NCBI GenBank assembly: GCA_027577595.1
Contig: JANBRJ010000029.1
Location: 1 to 64,000, forward strand
Source: Coemansia sp. RSA 487
Lineage: Eukaryota; Kickxellomycota; Kickxellomycetes; Kickxellales; Kickxellaceae
Direction of reading: 5' to 3'
DNA: 64,000 nt
Position numbers and translations under genes: made by a program. Position 1 is the first letter of the stretch. Each line of letters starts with the position of its first letter. Of the stretch, positions 20,383 through 31,023 are shown piece after piece. A model generated the notes under the pieces. The model saw only the letters and a program-made list of their open reading frames with translations. It was not told where the DNA came from and made no database searches.

Positions 20383-21885
20383 TTATGCCCACCTGTCTAG
20401 CCTAAAGTTGGACAGATCAAGGGTGGTGCATTCGCCATCGATCAAAAGCTCTGAGACCGCCATCCCAGTTGCTGGACCATTCAGAATGCCCCAGCACCCG
20501 TGGCCAGCTGCAATATACAGCCCCTTCGACGAAGGCACCTTCGATATCACAGGAATGCCTCGCGCATGCACTGGTAAGTGGCATGCAAGGCCGTACTGGA
20601 TGATATCGAACGACAACGCCGAGCTTACGTCGTTGACTATTTGCTTCAAACGCCCTGTGGCGCGCTTGCTGTACACAGGTTCAAACGGATTGTGCGGTGG
20701 CATTTCTGGATCGTCAAGCGCCTCGCCGCACACAAACACCGAACCGTCCGGCCGCGGGTATATTTCAATCGCATCCTCGCCGCTGTACACAGTGCCATTG
20801 ATCTCTGCAAACACCGCCTGCGCGGGAAGCTGCTCTTTTGGTTTTGCCAGTAGGTAGTGCACACGTAGTCCTTGAATCGGAATCTGGCTCGCAGAGACGT
20901 CGCGGAACGCCTCCCACCGTAAACACGATGTTGCCCATGCGCCACACGCAACAACGACCTTGTCTACTAGAATGTCGGTTCCCTGGTCAAGAAGCACTAT
21001 GTACGGCTTCTTTGTCTTTGCGTTCGTTGGTCTGCTATCACGTCCGGTCATCGATAGGCCCGTTATATTGAGCACGTCTGGCGGTGGCTCTCTGATGCAC
21101 TCTCTCTTGTTGATCGAGAACTCGATGAGCGGTGGGCGATATCTTGTTTCGCAGATGTCGATGACCTTGGCACGGACGGTCTCCAGTCCATGCGCCTTCG
21201 CCTCGGCCAGCAGCACACGCGTGAGTTTGAGCGGATCCACCTGTGCTGTGTTTTTGGTGTTGCCTACCTGATGGAGCTTTGTGATAACTCTGTTGTGCAG
21301 CCAAGGAACGGTCTCTGGTGGCACTGCCTTCACAGCGCCAGTGTCCGGCACGGGGATCGAGGCATGTGTGCTTGTCTGCAGCGAATCGTCGTCTAGCGCA
21401 TCACTGCGCTTGTACTCCATCGTGGTGGCTGAGGACACGCGTTTGTCGCGCGGAGCAATGACTTCGATCGATGTGACGACCGACTCGGCCCCTGACCGCA
21501 CGTTTGTGGCCTTGTGCTGCTTTGCCTGCCTCACCGGGATTCGGTCGATCTCTGCACAGAATGTGTCTAGTGGTCGGTACCCCCACCGCTCCTTGCCGCT
21601 GTGCTCGAGCGCCAGCTTTGCATGCAGGTCGTAGCTGAACTGCGCCAGCTGCTCAGTGTCTGTGCCGTCGGACCATTGCCGTGCGAGAAAGCCGCCTGAC
21701 TTTCCTGACGCGCTGCACCCGGGTTCGCACTGCTCGACGAGAACCACGCGCGGCCGCGTGGTGCTGTCTGGGTACTCTTCGCTAAGCCTTTTCACTGTAA
21801 AGTATGCCGTCGACACGCCGACTATGCCGGCGCCGATAATGATTATCGTCTCCCGATCCTCCTCTTTCTGGCTATTGCTTGACAT
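20383..21885 (-). CDS. FAD-dependent oxidoreductase, TDA3-like (DAO family)
   Basis: 500 residues from ATG 21885; the longer ORF upstream would add a poorly conserved hydrophobic leader and is more likely 5' UTR. The N-terminal FAD-binding motif is IIIIGAGIVGVSTAYF, followed by VVLVEQ and SASGKSGGFLARQW, a signature of the yeast Tda3/pombe C1F5.03c group. Near the C-terminus PSSKGLYIAAGHGCWGILNGPATG is the second FAD-contact region of D-amino-acid-oxidase folds. Yeast Tda3 is implicated in endosome-to-Golgi traffic; the substrate is not known. It is convergent with the TBC gene. Confidence 0.88.
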   Translation of the reverse strand: MSSNSQKEEDRETIIIIGAGIVGVSTAYFTVKRLSEEYPDSTTRPRVVLVEQCEPGCSASGKSGGFLARQWSDGTDTEQLAQFSYDLHAKLALEHSGKERWGYRPLDTFCAEIDRIPVRQAKQHKATNVRSGAESVVTSIEVIAPRDKRVSSATTMEYKRSDALDDDSLQTSTHASIPVPDTGAVKAVPPETVPWLHNRVITKLHQVGNTKNTAQVDPLKLTRVLLAEAKAHGLETVRAKVIDICETRYRPPLIEFSINKRECIREPPPDVLNITGLSMTGRDSRPTNAKTKKPYIVLLDQGTDILVDKVVVACGAWATSCLRWEAFRDVSASQIPIQGLRVHYLLAKPKEQLPAQAVFAEINGTVYSGEDAIEIYPRPDGSVFVCGEALDDPEMPPHNPFEPVYSKRATGRLKQIVNDVSSALSFDIIQYGLACHLPVHARGIPVISKVPSSKGLYIAAGHGCWGILNGPATGMAVSELLIDGECTTLDLSNFRLDRWA

Positions 21886-22284
21886 AGTTTTACGTCTGTT
21901 TCCTTTCTCAAGCGTTGGTGCGACTTTATTTCGGTAGCGGTGCAGAACAAGACTAACATACAGCAATAAAGAAATATATCGTAGAATAAACCTCAAGAGC
22001 AAATTTTTAAAAAGAATAAACGAAATAAAAGGGAAAAAAAGAAGGATGTGGAGAAAACGGAAAATGCGAATCGGCAGTTTCCTCCATCCTCCGCTCTTCT
22101 TCCGAGGCTCAAAGAAAAAAGAGCCGATACCATTGTTCACGTGCGCAAGCCATATAAACAGAGCTACATGCGAGGACGCCAAGAAAGCGCTAAAGCGTTC
22201 AAACTGCCGAAAGGAAGCAGACATGGAGTATTTCGTTTATCGGCTTTGTAACCTCAACCCCTCCCCCGACTGCTATGCGCTAGG
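21886..22284. other. Divergent promoter region, TDA3-like and WBP4-like genes
   Basis: About 400 bp between two divergently transcribed genes, purine-rich on the plus strand near 22010-22060. No RNA gene recognised. Confidence 0.5.
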
Positions 22285-23244
22285 ATGTCGTCAGCACCGT
22301 ACCAAAAGAAAGCACCATGGGACCGCAACAACAAGTACTGGTGCCAATACTGCCGTATCTATGTCCACGACAACCGATCTGTAAGTGGCAGCTAGTTAAA
22401 AATATTATCTCCTGGTATCGTGTTTAATATAAAAGTCTAGACTTTTTAACGTAATTACAAAGTGTTCTGATCTTTTACGCTTTCGCCGTTTCTTCTTTTT
22501 TTTTTGCTGGATGATCTATAGAGCCGTAGCATTCACGAGTCAGGGACAAAACACAAGGCCAATGTTCAAAAGTATCTGCGGCAGATAACGAAGGATACAG
22601 AGGCGAAGAGAAAGGAGAAACAAAAGATCGCATTGCAGCTTGAAACGATTGAAAAGGCTGCGGAAGAGAGCTACAGAAAAGATATAGGTGTAGGAACAGC
22701 CGATGGAGCAGAGCGATTCACAGAAATCACCGACAGTATCAAGACCACAGACAGTCCTACAAAGGCTGTGCACAGTGGTATCGATTTTACGCATAGTGAA
22801 GAGCATGCTAGAGCTGCTGTTGGGAGCAGCGAAGCGGCCCAGCCCAGCCGACCATCGAATGTAGGCATTGTTGGGGCATGGGAGGTTGTTGAAGAGCCTG
22901 AGGACGACGATAATTTAACCAAGACATCGATTGTTGCTGATCTGAGCATTGAACAGGACAGCAGTAACGGGAGGCCGGGTGGCGGACAGAGCAGCCTTGA
23001 CATGCGTGGAGCAGAGTGGCTAGACGAAGAGGACCAAGACCATAGCCACAACTTGACAGATTTTAAGATCAAGGAGAAAACAGTTGGCGACACGTCGCAA
23101 GACGAACACACTGGCAGCGATCCAGATAACGCTGTTCAGAAAAAGGAAGAAACTGAGGGTGGTATCAATGCAGCAAAGGGTTTATTCAAAAAGAGAAGAG
23201 TCGCAGGAAACCGGGCATCTTCTCGTAAACAGCGAAAGATCTAG
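22285..23244 (+). CDS. Matrin/U1-C-type zinc finger protein, WBP4 (FBP21)-like
   Basis: Two exons, 22285-22380 and 22522-23244, 272 residues; the intron has GTAAGT and TATAG. The start MSSAPYQKKAPWDRNNKYWC leads into one C2H2 finger of the U1-C/matrin type: CQYC, then HESGTKH after the splice. A basic helix follows (ITKDTEAKRKEKQ and an AAEESYRKDIG block), as after the finger in WBP4. WBP4/FBP21 is a spliceosomal B-complex factor. The WW domains found in animal WBP4 are not visible here. The rest is acidic and probably disordered, ending in a basic KKRRVAGNRASSRKQRK tail that looks like a nuclear signal. Splicing role inferred from the finger and helix. Confidence 0.82.
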
Positions 23245-23447
23245 GACTACCTTGGGTGTAATTATTCACGAGTGTTTAGCTGCTGCACTTTTTTCCGTAT
23301 TATATCCAGCGCACAAGATAAACTATATGCACACGATGTCAACGACCTTGTTTATTTATAAAGAAGCATTTGAGGTGACAATATCTTTGCTGATGAGAAG
23401 ATATGCAAACCTAATAGAACATATATAATGCTGCGATCTTCTTTAGA

Positions 23448-24197
23448 TTATTGTGTGGCGTTAATGATATCAAGGAACTCAGGCTTAAGAGAGGCACCGC
23501 CGACAAGGAAGCCGTCGACGTCGGGCTTCTGTGCAGTTTCTTTGCAGTTCTTGGCGTTGACGGAGCCACCGTAGGTGATACGGGTCTCCTCGGCAACCTT
23601 GGGGGAAACAGAGGTCACCAGATACTTGCGGATGGCAGCGTGGACCTCCTGTGCCTGGTCGGGCGTGGCGACCTTGCCGGTACCAATGGCCCAGACAGGT
23701 TCATAGGCAATGACAATGTTGGCCCAGTCGGACTCCTTGACAACCTTGATAACAGCGTCGAGCTGGCGGTTAACAACGGCCTGGGTGATGCCTGCCTCGC
23801 GCTCCTCCAAAAGCTCGCCGACACAGAGCGCAACCTTGAGCCCGGACTCGAGGGCCTTGACAACCTTTTGCGCAGTGAAGTCGTCGGACTCTTCAAGAAT
23901 GTTGCGGCGCTCGGAGTGGCCCAGAATGACCCACTTGGCACCGACATCGGCAAGCATCTCGGGGCTGATCTCGCCCGTGAACGCTCCGCTCGGCTTGATA
24001 TAACAGTTCTCACCAGCTACAGCCCAGTCCTTGCGCAGGCTCTCGGCCAGCAGCGGGATGTAAACATAGGGTGCGCCGATGACAACCTCGACGTCGGAGG
24101 GGGAGCTGCCGGCGTTGAACTGGCCGACGATATCCTTGATGGAGGCAACAGTGCCGTTCATCTTCCAGTTGCCGCCAACCCAGAAAGTGCGAGTCAT
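23448..24197 (-). CDS. TPI1: Triosephosphate isomerase
   Basis: 249 residues, the usual family length. It interconverts dihydroxyacetone phosphate and glyceraldehyde 3-phosphate in cytosolic glycolysis. The N-terminus [11 protein letters not shown] holds the catalytic Lys; ILGHSERR holds the catalytic His; [12 protein letters not shown] holds the catalytic Glu and the flexible loop 6; YGGSVNAKN and FLVGGASL close the phosphate site. ATG 24197 gives the normal start; the upstream in-frame extension is not conserved. No intron. It is divergent from ADE4 across about 660 bp. C-rich, biased codon use suits a highly expressed gene. Confidence 0.98.
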   Translation of the reverse strand: MTRTFWVGGNWKMNGTVASIKDIVGQFNAGSSPSDVEVVIGAPYVYIPLLAESLRKDWAVAGENCYIKPSGAFTGEISPEMLADVGAKWVILGHSERRNILEESDDFTAQKVVKALESGLKVALCVGELLEEREAGITQAVVNRQLDAVIKVVKESDWANIVIAYEPVWAIGTGKVATPDQAQEVHAAIRKYLVTSVSPKVAEETRITYGGSVNAKNCKETAQKPDVDGFLVGGASLKPEFLDIINATQ

Positions 24198-24860
24198 TTT
24201 TGAGAGCTGTTGTGTGCTATAAGAGCTAGAGAAAAATATATGTGGTCTGTGGTGTGCAAGATGCGTGCGATTGGCAAGGAGGCGGAATAGTAGTCGCTGA
24301 GGTTGAAGAAGTTGCATCCAGATGAAGGAAAGAAGCAAAAAAAAGAGGTGTTGCTTCCGATTTCTTTCTTGTGGTGTGTTATCTCTGCCATCCATTTCAC
24401 TGCCTGTGCGTGTGTGGCTTCATGTTGCACTGAGTCCCTTTTTGACCAAATCAACCCTAGTCCACATCATCCGCTCTGATTGATCTCTGAGTAGAGGCAA
24501 TCAAGCCAATTAAGCAACGCTTGCTTTTGTCAAATATATTTTTTTCTTCTGTTTGGATGGTAAAAGAAAGCAGAGGTTGAATTGATCTCGCCTTTTACTA
24601 GTCTCGAAGCCAAGAATCAACTTTTCTTTTTTTCCTTTTCCCCTTTTCTTACCTTTTGCGGTCGTCAGTACTTTATCTTTAATTTTCTTTCTCTTCCCAG
24701 AAGGCAGCGCTGTGCATTGTTCCTACTGAGATCAACGAACTTGTACCTGTGATTTGTATTTTCTAGACATCAGCAACCTGACTTTCTCCACAGCGTGTTG
24801 TGCCACCACTTTTTTTTTTGACAGTAGTACCAAAAAAAATAGCAAGGCAGTATAACAATC
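24198..24860. promoter_or_regulatory. Divergent promoter region, TPI1 and ADE4
   Basis: 660 bp between divergent start codons. It includes long pyrimidine tracts (about 24620-24660 and 24790-24830), common in fungal promoters of strongly expressed genes. A TGAGTC half-match to the Gcn4/Cpc1 type occurs near 24430. No gene is visible. Confidence 0.4.
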
Positions 24861-26696
24861 ATGTGTGGTATTTCAGCACTTCTCCTTGCAGATTCATCGC
24901 AAGCAGCAGTGAGTGAGCTCCTGGAGAGTCTCGGGCTTTTGCAGCACCGCGGGCAGGTAAGTTCGATATATTTTATGACTTTGTTTCGACCGAAAAACAG
25001 GGTTTTGATAGTATCTAATTGTCTGGCTCTTTTTTCTTTTTCTGTTTCTTTTTTGTACTTGTTATTAGGATGCGGCCGGCATTGTTACATGCGGACACAA
25101 GGGTCGTCTGTTCCAGTGCAAAGGCAACGGGATGGTGCGCGATGTGTTTACACCCCAGCGCCTGATGGCTCTTTCGGGATACATGGGTGTCGCTCATGGT
25201 AAGTTGTTCCAGCGGGATTCACTCGTTTTTTCACCTGATTCGCTATTATTTTATATAAACTGGTATGCATTTTACCCAAGCACTTGCTTGCCTCTCTCCC
25301 CAACAAAAAAAGCATTTGCTCGCTTTGATTTACGCTGATGATTGCTGGCCTTACAACTCTTTGAGTGCGGGTGGGTTTTGCATTCTGTGTAGTTCGCTAC
25401 CCAACGGCTGGCACCCCCGCCGACTCTGAGGCGCAGCCGTTCTATGTGAACAGTCCGTACGGGATCGTCATGGGGCACAATGGAAACCTGACGAACGACA
25501 CGGAGCTCCGGCATTTCCTGGACTACGACGCGCACCGCCACATCAACACGGACTCTGACAGCGAGCTGCTGCTCAACATCTTTGCCAACAACCTGCAAAA
25601 GACTGGCAAGTTCCGGATCAACGAACAGGACATTTTTTCGGCGATCCAGAGCCTGTACAAGGAGTGCAAAGGCGCATACGCAGTAACTGCGATGCTTGCA
25701 GGCTTTGGGATCATCGGCTTCCGCGATCCGCATGGCATCAGGCCACTAGTATTTGGACGCAGAAAGTCGCTGACCAGCAACGGGTACGACTATATGTTTG
25801 CGTCGGAGAGCGTTGTGCTGGACGCGCTAGACTTTACAGATATTGAAGACGTGCTCCCAGGCGAGGTCATCATCGTCTCCAGGCACGCGGTGACCCGTCG
25901 CCGGCTCGTTGTCGAGGAGCGGATCACGCCCTGCATCTTCGAGTATGTGTACTTTGCGCGCCCCGACTCGACGATCGACGGCATCCCGGTGTACAATGCG
26001 CGACTGGACATGGGCGTCAAGCTTGCACGCAAGGTGCGGCAGGTCCTGGGTGGAAAGATGGACATTGATGTTGTCATTCCGGTCCCAGACACCAGCCGCG
26101 CGGCGGCGCTGCAGCTGTCGCACGAGCTCGGGTTACCATACCGCGAGGGCTTCAACAAGAACCGCTATGTCGGACGCACCTTCATCATGCCCGGGCAGGA
26201 GATGCGACGCAAGAACGTCAGGCGCAAGCTCAACGCGATGCCGACTGAGTTCAAGGGGCTCAACGTCCTGCTTGTCGACGACTCCATTGTGCGCGGCACC
26301 ACGTCGCAGGAGATCATCCAGATGGCGCGCGACGTCGGCGCAAAGAAGGTGTACTTTGCTTCGGCCGCCCCCGCGCTCCGCTACCCGAACGTCTACGGCA
26401 TCGACATGCCGTCGATCAAGGAGCTGGTCGCCTCGGGCCACAGCGACGACGAGGTGGCCGCCGAGATTGGCGCCGACCACGTCTTCTTCCAGGGCATCGA
26501 TGATCTGGTCGACTCGTGCAGAAGATTCAACCCCAAGATCAAGGAGTTTGACACATCCGTCTTCAACGGCCAGTACGTCACCGGAGACGTCACCGCTGAG
26601 TATCTGCAGAAGCTGGAGGACCGCCGCTCGGACGCCTCCAAGCAAAAGAAGGCGCAAAGCAACGCCGAGGTGATTGGCCTCCACAACTACAAATAG
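24861..26696 (+). CDS. ADE4: Amidophosphoribosyltransferase (glutamine PRPP amidotransferase)
   Basis: Three exons, 24861-24956, 25069-25198 and 25393-26696, 509 residues, the length known for yeast Ade4. First committed step of purine synthesis: PRPP plus glutamine gives phosphoribosylamine. MCGISALL gives Cys2 as the N-terminal nucleophile of the glutaminase domain. Splicing restores QHRGQDAAGIVT and GVAHVRYPTAG, both conserved. GHNGNLTN is the glutamine-site loop. VLLVDDSIVRGTTSQEI is the PRPP-binding motif of the phosphoribosyltransferase half, preceded by RTFIMPGQ. Both introns are short, with GTAAGT donors. It lacks the Fe-S ligand set of the Bacillus type as far as I can see. A polyadenylation signal follows at 26729. 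Confidence 0.97.
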
Positions 26697-27309
26697 ACAG
26701 CGGCCCTTGTCTTGAAGAAAGTGCTGACAATAAAAGCAAGATTTGGGGGCGGGCATGGCGCTGCGTTAAACACTATTTGTGCATAAAGTTGTCTTTGGTC
26801 GGCTATTCTCCAATTGTCTGTTAACTTTTATACCTACCCCGCTTGCTTGTATGTGCCTGACCTCTCACGCATGCAATCATCGATCGTGAATGCTGTAGAA
26901 ACCGAGAAGCATGCTTTTATTTACATGCTTTTGTCTTTTGTCCATTGTCTTTTGGTATTTTGATTCGTATGTGGAATGCATATTGTGTAAACTGGGAATG
27001 CAACTGTTTTTTTCTTGCAAGCGGCAAATGTGTGCTGCTGCATCCAAAGAGCATTTTACTTTTCACCAAGTGGTTTCCTCCACAGCTGCCACAAATGGAA
27101 ACATGCTTTAAAACTCTTTAAAACCCTCCCTCGCTTCCCTCTTCTCTTTTGTCAGCTTCCCTTCAGCCTTATTTTTTGTCTCTTCCACACTCACATACCT
27201 CTACCTTGTCAACAGAATAAACAGCTATTGAATTGAATTTAGGCTACAAAGAAACAATCGCACATCTCTGCTTACAATCCTATTTTTCTCTCTTTTTTTA
27301 TACATTGAA
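26697..27309. other. Intergenic region, ADE4 3' end to LIM gene
   Basis: About 610 bp. It carries the ADE4 poly(A) signal and a C/T-rich leader before the LIM gene. Short ORFs are not supported. Confidence 0.5.
26729..26734 (+). terminator. Poly(A) signal of ADE4
   Basis: AATAAA 33 bp after the stop codon. Confidence 0.55.
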
Positions 27310-28668
27310 ATGTCCGATTCGGTGGCCAGCGAGCTGCAAAAGCAGCAAAAACACCAGCTACAAGTACAGCAGTCAAACATGGCTGCCTTTTTGAATTCGA
27401 TGGGCCAGTCCTCTGCAGACGTTCAAATTATCGACAATAGCAAGCCACTTGCAGAAGCCCTGCGCAACGGAGACCGCGAGACCATCGAAGCGATTGTTCA
27501 AAAGCTGACTGGTCAGCTGGAGTCTCTAAAGATGGAGTCCTTGCTTTCCTCTCAGATTGCAGCACTGGGCCTCCAGGGCGCCAGCGCCTCGGCTTCGGGC
27601 AGCAGTACGCCCAAGGATGGCGAGGAGCGCCAGCGGCGGCGGCAGTCTCTTTTCCCTGCCGCACCGCATAGTAGCGCATTCGCCTCCTCTGGCGACCTGG
27701 AGACCGTGTCCCAGGACAGAAGAAAGCGTGCAACTGTAGCAATCAACATGGATGCTCCAATAGCTTCAACGCTGGCAACTGACGTAGTTTGCGCATATTG
27801 CGGCACTACGCTCGATGACGTCCCAGATACAGCAATGATGGCCACGCTAAACAGCGAAATAGGGTACTGTTGCTCTAACTGCGAGAACATTCTCAGCCTC
27901 GAGGCGTCGTCCGATGAGCAGCCGACAACTCCGCTTCCAAACGCATCTGCATCCATGTCTGCTACAATTGTTGGTTCCGAGCCCCACAGGGTAAATATTT
28001 CGGCATCGCAGATAGACAGTGACTACGTCTCACTGGACGCATTCAACATCGACGACGATGCAGATTCTGAGTACTTTGACGCATTGACCTCTAATAGCCG
28101 CAGGTCGCGTGGCCATTGCAATTCCTGCCGCGAGCCTTTGGGCGAGGAGTATGTCAACGTCCTTGGGCGGCGCTTCCATGCCATGCATTTTGTGTGCGAT
28201 GACTGCAGTATCCCTCTGTATGCCCTAGGCGGGTATCTACAAGATCCAAACGGCGGTGACAAGTTCTATTGCCAGCGCGACTACCTGCAGAGGTTCTCTC
28301 CTGCCTGCCACGCGTGCAGTGTGCAGATTACATCCGGCGAGATGGCCGTTGCTCTGGGTCGCACCTACCATTCGGACTGTTTTGTTTGCTCGATCTGCCA
28401 GTCTCCATTCATTGGCGATGTGTGTTTTGAGCACGACAGCCAGCCACTTTGCGAGTGGCACTGGTACATCCAGAATGGTCTCCTGTGCACTGAGTGCGGC
28501 GGGATCATCAAGAACCAGTGTGTGCTGACAAGAGGCAAAAAGTATCACCAGGCATGTGCTGAAGCAAAATATGGCGAGCCAGCGGTCACCTTTGACGAAG
28601 CCCGCCGGCTGATAAAGTCGGGGAAGGCAAACGCTATAGCGGGGTCTGCTTCAACTGTTGTAGCTTAG
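27310..28668 (+). CDS. LIM-domain protein
   Basis: Intronless, 452 residues. The N-terminal half is polar with a short Gln-rich start and an IVQKLTGQLESLKMESLL helix. At about 157-193 lies an unusual CAYC...CCSNC cluster that could bind one zinc. From residue about 270, LIM domain 1 (CNSC, HFVCDDC, FYCQRDY), LIM 2 (CHAC, YHSDCFVCSIC, CEWHW) and a short third unit (CTEC...YHQAC) follow. LIM domains are zinc-binding protein-interaction modules; fungal examples serve at polarity sites, cytokinesis and the actin cytoskeleton. No RhoGAP or homeodomain is visible. A scaffold role is inferred. Confidence 0.87.
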   Translation: MSDSVASELQKQQKHQLQVQQSNMAAFLNSMGQSSADVQIIDNSKPLAEALRNGDRETIEAIVQKLTGQLESLKMESLLSSQIAALGLQGASASASGSSTPKDGEERQRRRQSLFPAAPHSSAFASSGDLETVSQDRRKRATVAINMDAPIASTLATDVVCAYCGTTLDDVPDTAMMATLNSEIGYCCSNCENILSLEASSDEQPTTPLPNASASMSATIVGSEPHRVNISASQIDSDYVSLDAFNIDDDADSEYFDALTSNSRRSRGHCNSCREPLGEEYVNVLGRRFHAMHFVCDDCSIPLYALGGYLQDPNGGDKFYCQRDYLQRFSPACHACSVQITSGEMAVALGRTYHSDCFVCSICQSPFIGDVCFEHDSQPLCEWHWYIQNGLLCTECGGIIKNQCVLTRGKKYHQACAEAKYGEPAVTFDEARRLIKSGKANAIAGSASTVVA

Positions 28669-28810
28669 CGTCATGTTCTCTCCCCTTATTTCTCTGCCAA
28701 ATGTTGAAGTAAAATGTATATTAAATTTAGCTCATCTGGTCTGTGTGTCTTACATTTTCTCTATTACCTGTTTGCTTTGCTTCTAGCAGATAAATCCATC
28801 CAAGTTCCAA

Positions 28811-29290
28811 TTAAGAATTTGCCGAGATGACCAAGAAACAGGTCAGCAAAACATTTACTATCACAATGCTACACACAAAAGGTTTTGCAGAGGCAGACGA
28901 GCTAATCGTTGTAGTATGCGATGACCCTGTGCTTGTCATTTCATGAGATGATGTCTTAGCGCTCGATATTTCAAGGGTGGGCGACCCGCTCTCGCTCGAT
29001 GTCGAATGAGTTCCTGAGGTTGAGTCGATGGAAGAAGTGGCACTATCTTTGGAAGCTATGCTAGTTACAGGGCTGGTCAAGGTGCGAATATGGGTTGGAG
29101 TTGGTGCCAGCGTAGTGGGCAGTTTGGTCGCGCTAGTTTCGCTTTCTGGGATCAACGACGAAAACGGCGATATTTCCTCGTTGCTAAAATGGATTGGAGT
29201 CATACTAGTGGATATCTCACCATGAGCTATAACAGCAAAGGTAGTAAGGACAGCGAAAGAGAGCACGTTCGCTTTGTACACTGTGACCAT
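28811..29290 (-). CDS. Small Ser/Thr-rich cell-surface protein, probably GPI-anchored
   Basis: 159 residues. A hydrophobic N-terminal signal (about 5-23, ending AHG) precedes a body very rich in Ser and Thr, suited to O-mannosylation. A hydrophobic C-terminus (VIVNVLLTCFLVISA) follows a small-residue stretch (SSSASAK), the pattern of a GPI-attachment signal. Only one Cys is near the end. The family is not recognised; wall or plasma-membrane location is inferred from composition. It is convergent with the LIM gene, 142 bp apart. Confidence 0.68.
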   Translation of the reverse strand: MVTVYKANVLSFAVLTTFAVIAHGEISTSMTPIHFSNEEISPFSSLIPESETSATKLPTTLAPTPTHIRTLTSPVTSIASKDSATSSIDSTSGTHSTSSESGSPTLEISSAKTSSHEMTSTGSSHTTTISSSASAKPFVCSIVIVNVLLTCFLVISANS

Positions 29291-29751
29291 TGTTTTTTCC
29301 CTTGACTATGGATCTCCTGTTTTCAAGCTGATTGAGCTAGAGCCGATGGCAGATCAATATAGGAAGGCTGAATATTTGAATATTTAAATATTTGAATACT
29401 TGAATATTTGAAGTTTTAAAGAAATAAATACTAAGCGCTACCGAAGGATCCTAGAGACATTCTATTATTAAAAACATTCCAAATGGGAAAATGTCGGTTC
29501 TTTAAATATGAACATTTCCATTTTTATTCATTATTTCGTTTCTCTTCGGATCCAACACAGCTTCCACATATGGTGATAGAGCTTGATAGGATTGATTATC
29601 GCTGATAGGCTTCGCTAGAGCGGGTCGTGGTACATGTTAAAGGAAGATGCATGAAAGCTAATCACGCAAAGAGCCAGATGAAATTGCATTTGTATCAACG
29701 ATAAATCAGCTGGAGAGGATAAGAATAATTAGAACAATTACACCTGCCAAT
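29291..29751. other. Intergenic region with AT-rich tandem motif
   Basis: About 460 bp without a gene, containing the GAATATTT-type tandem at 29370-29413. Confidence 0.5.
29370..29413. repeat. Degenerate tandem of GAATATTT units
   Basis: About five imperfect 8-9-bp units (GAATATTT, with AAATATTT and GAATACTT variants) stand in a row upstream of the small surface-protein gene. Simple AT-rich repeat. Confidence 0.75.
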
Positions 29752-30419
29752 TTACTTTTTGCCAGGGTCAGAAGGCTCCTCGAAATGGCCCGGAACAATC
29801 TCTGCAGCGCTACGAAGCCAACGAGATGATGGCCAGACGCAAGCCAGCACCCGTCCGCGCAATAGTCCCAGCGGAACAGGACCATGCGCTCGTGAATCGG
29901 TCGAATTAGAGTAGTTGTCGCCTTGCAGCCACACATGTCCTTTTGGGACAGCCATAAACGACATTTTATCCACTGTCGGATCCACGCAAACGATATCACC
30001 AGCCATCCCCAGAACACGCTTTGATGCCCGCCTTTCGGGGCTTAGCGGCGACACAAAGCACACGATCTCACCAACTTTTATTCGGTCCCGCCATCCAGGC
30101 AGCCGCTCAACCAACAACAGATCACCTACTATATTTAGCGTGGGCGCCATTGACGGACCGATCGACTAGATATGGCAAACAGCAATGTGAAAATACGAAT
30201 ATATCAAGGTTTAATTAGCCACAGCTGGTTTCAGTCGGAATAAACGCTACGTTACATTCTGCACCACTACAAAAAGCACAAACTTACTGGAACTATTTCA
30301 CCAACGTAGTCAAAAACGGTGTGTAAAAAGCATGCGAAAGGAAAGACGTATAATAAGGTGCATTTTGTTGTCTTCCTGGTCATCAGCCAAGCTTTTGTTC
30401 CAAGCTTTGAAAATGGCAT
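29752..30419 (-). CDS. IMP1: Mitochondrial inner-membrane protease subunit 1
   Basis: Two exons, 30288-30419 and 29752-30165, 181 residues. The join reads FDYVGEIVP then SIGPSMAPTLN, as in IMMP1L relatives; donor GTAAGT, acceptor CTAG. Family S26 serine protease: Ser49 in GPSM and Lys93 in ASKRVLGMAGD form the catalytic dyad. VPKGHVWLQGDN and NSTDSRAHGPVPLGLL are the conserved boxes typical of subunit 1 (NSTDSR, not the SNTF of subunit 2). A hydrophobic segment (about 22-34) anchors it in the inner membrane. With Imp2 it matures intermembrane-space proteins. Looking at exon 2 alone would miss the active-site Ser. Confidence 0.92.
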
Positions 30420-31023
30420 TGTCAGCGTTTTCTGGATATATATGTTTCTAGTATGGCAGTGATAGAGATATCATACAGAAGTTAGAAAGAGAGCACATAC
30501 ATTTTCAAAATCAAGAGGTATTTCTGAGCAGATTGTCTCTGTGCTACAGATCTCATCAACCAATTGGTCTGGATCACTCCCATACAAGCAGTATGGGAGA
30601 AGGAGCCAAAGTTCCGTGCTTTAAAACCTAAATTAACAAATAACTACTAACAATCAAGCTCTTTTCAACTTGTCTTCTGGCATGTAAAACATATTCGCAA
30701 TCCCAGGGTGGAGTTTACACACACGTACACATAAACAAAGAAGGACAAGGGTTGTCAGATTGCATATTCGGGTGTTTTTTTTAAATTGATTACCAACCTA
30801 TTGTAAATATTCTTCTCGTTGGAAGCACTGCAGCAATATATTTGTAATACAAAATTGCTGACACTCAGACAACCTTCCCAATTCAGCAATGGATATCCAT
30901 CCACCAGATGTATAAAAGCGATGCATTCAATCCGCAAGAAGCGGAAGCTTTCTCTATCTTTCTTAAAATACAATTCGATAACATGATATTTTCTTTCAGT
31001 CTATTACTTTCTCGCTAGCTACA
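30420..31023. other. Divergent region, IMP1 and MDR reductase
   Basis: About 600 bp. It contains the MDR gene's TATA-like motif. A 72-codon minus-strand ORF (30755-30973) has no recognised features and overlaps the presumed promoter, so it is not called. Confidence 0.5.
30911..30918 (+). promoter_or_regulatory. TATA-box-like motif of MDR reductase gene
   Basis: TATAAAAG 106-113 bp upstream of the start codon, a typical distance for a fungal promoter. Confidence 0.5.

Noticed and set aside
23451-24203. 250-codon ORF antisense to TPI1
   Set aside because: Shadow of a conserved glycolytic enzyme.
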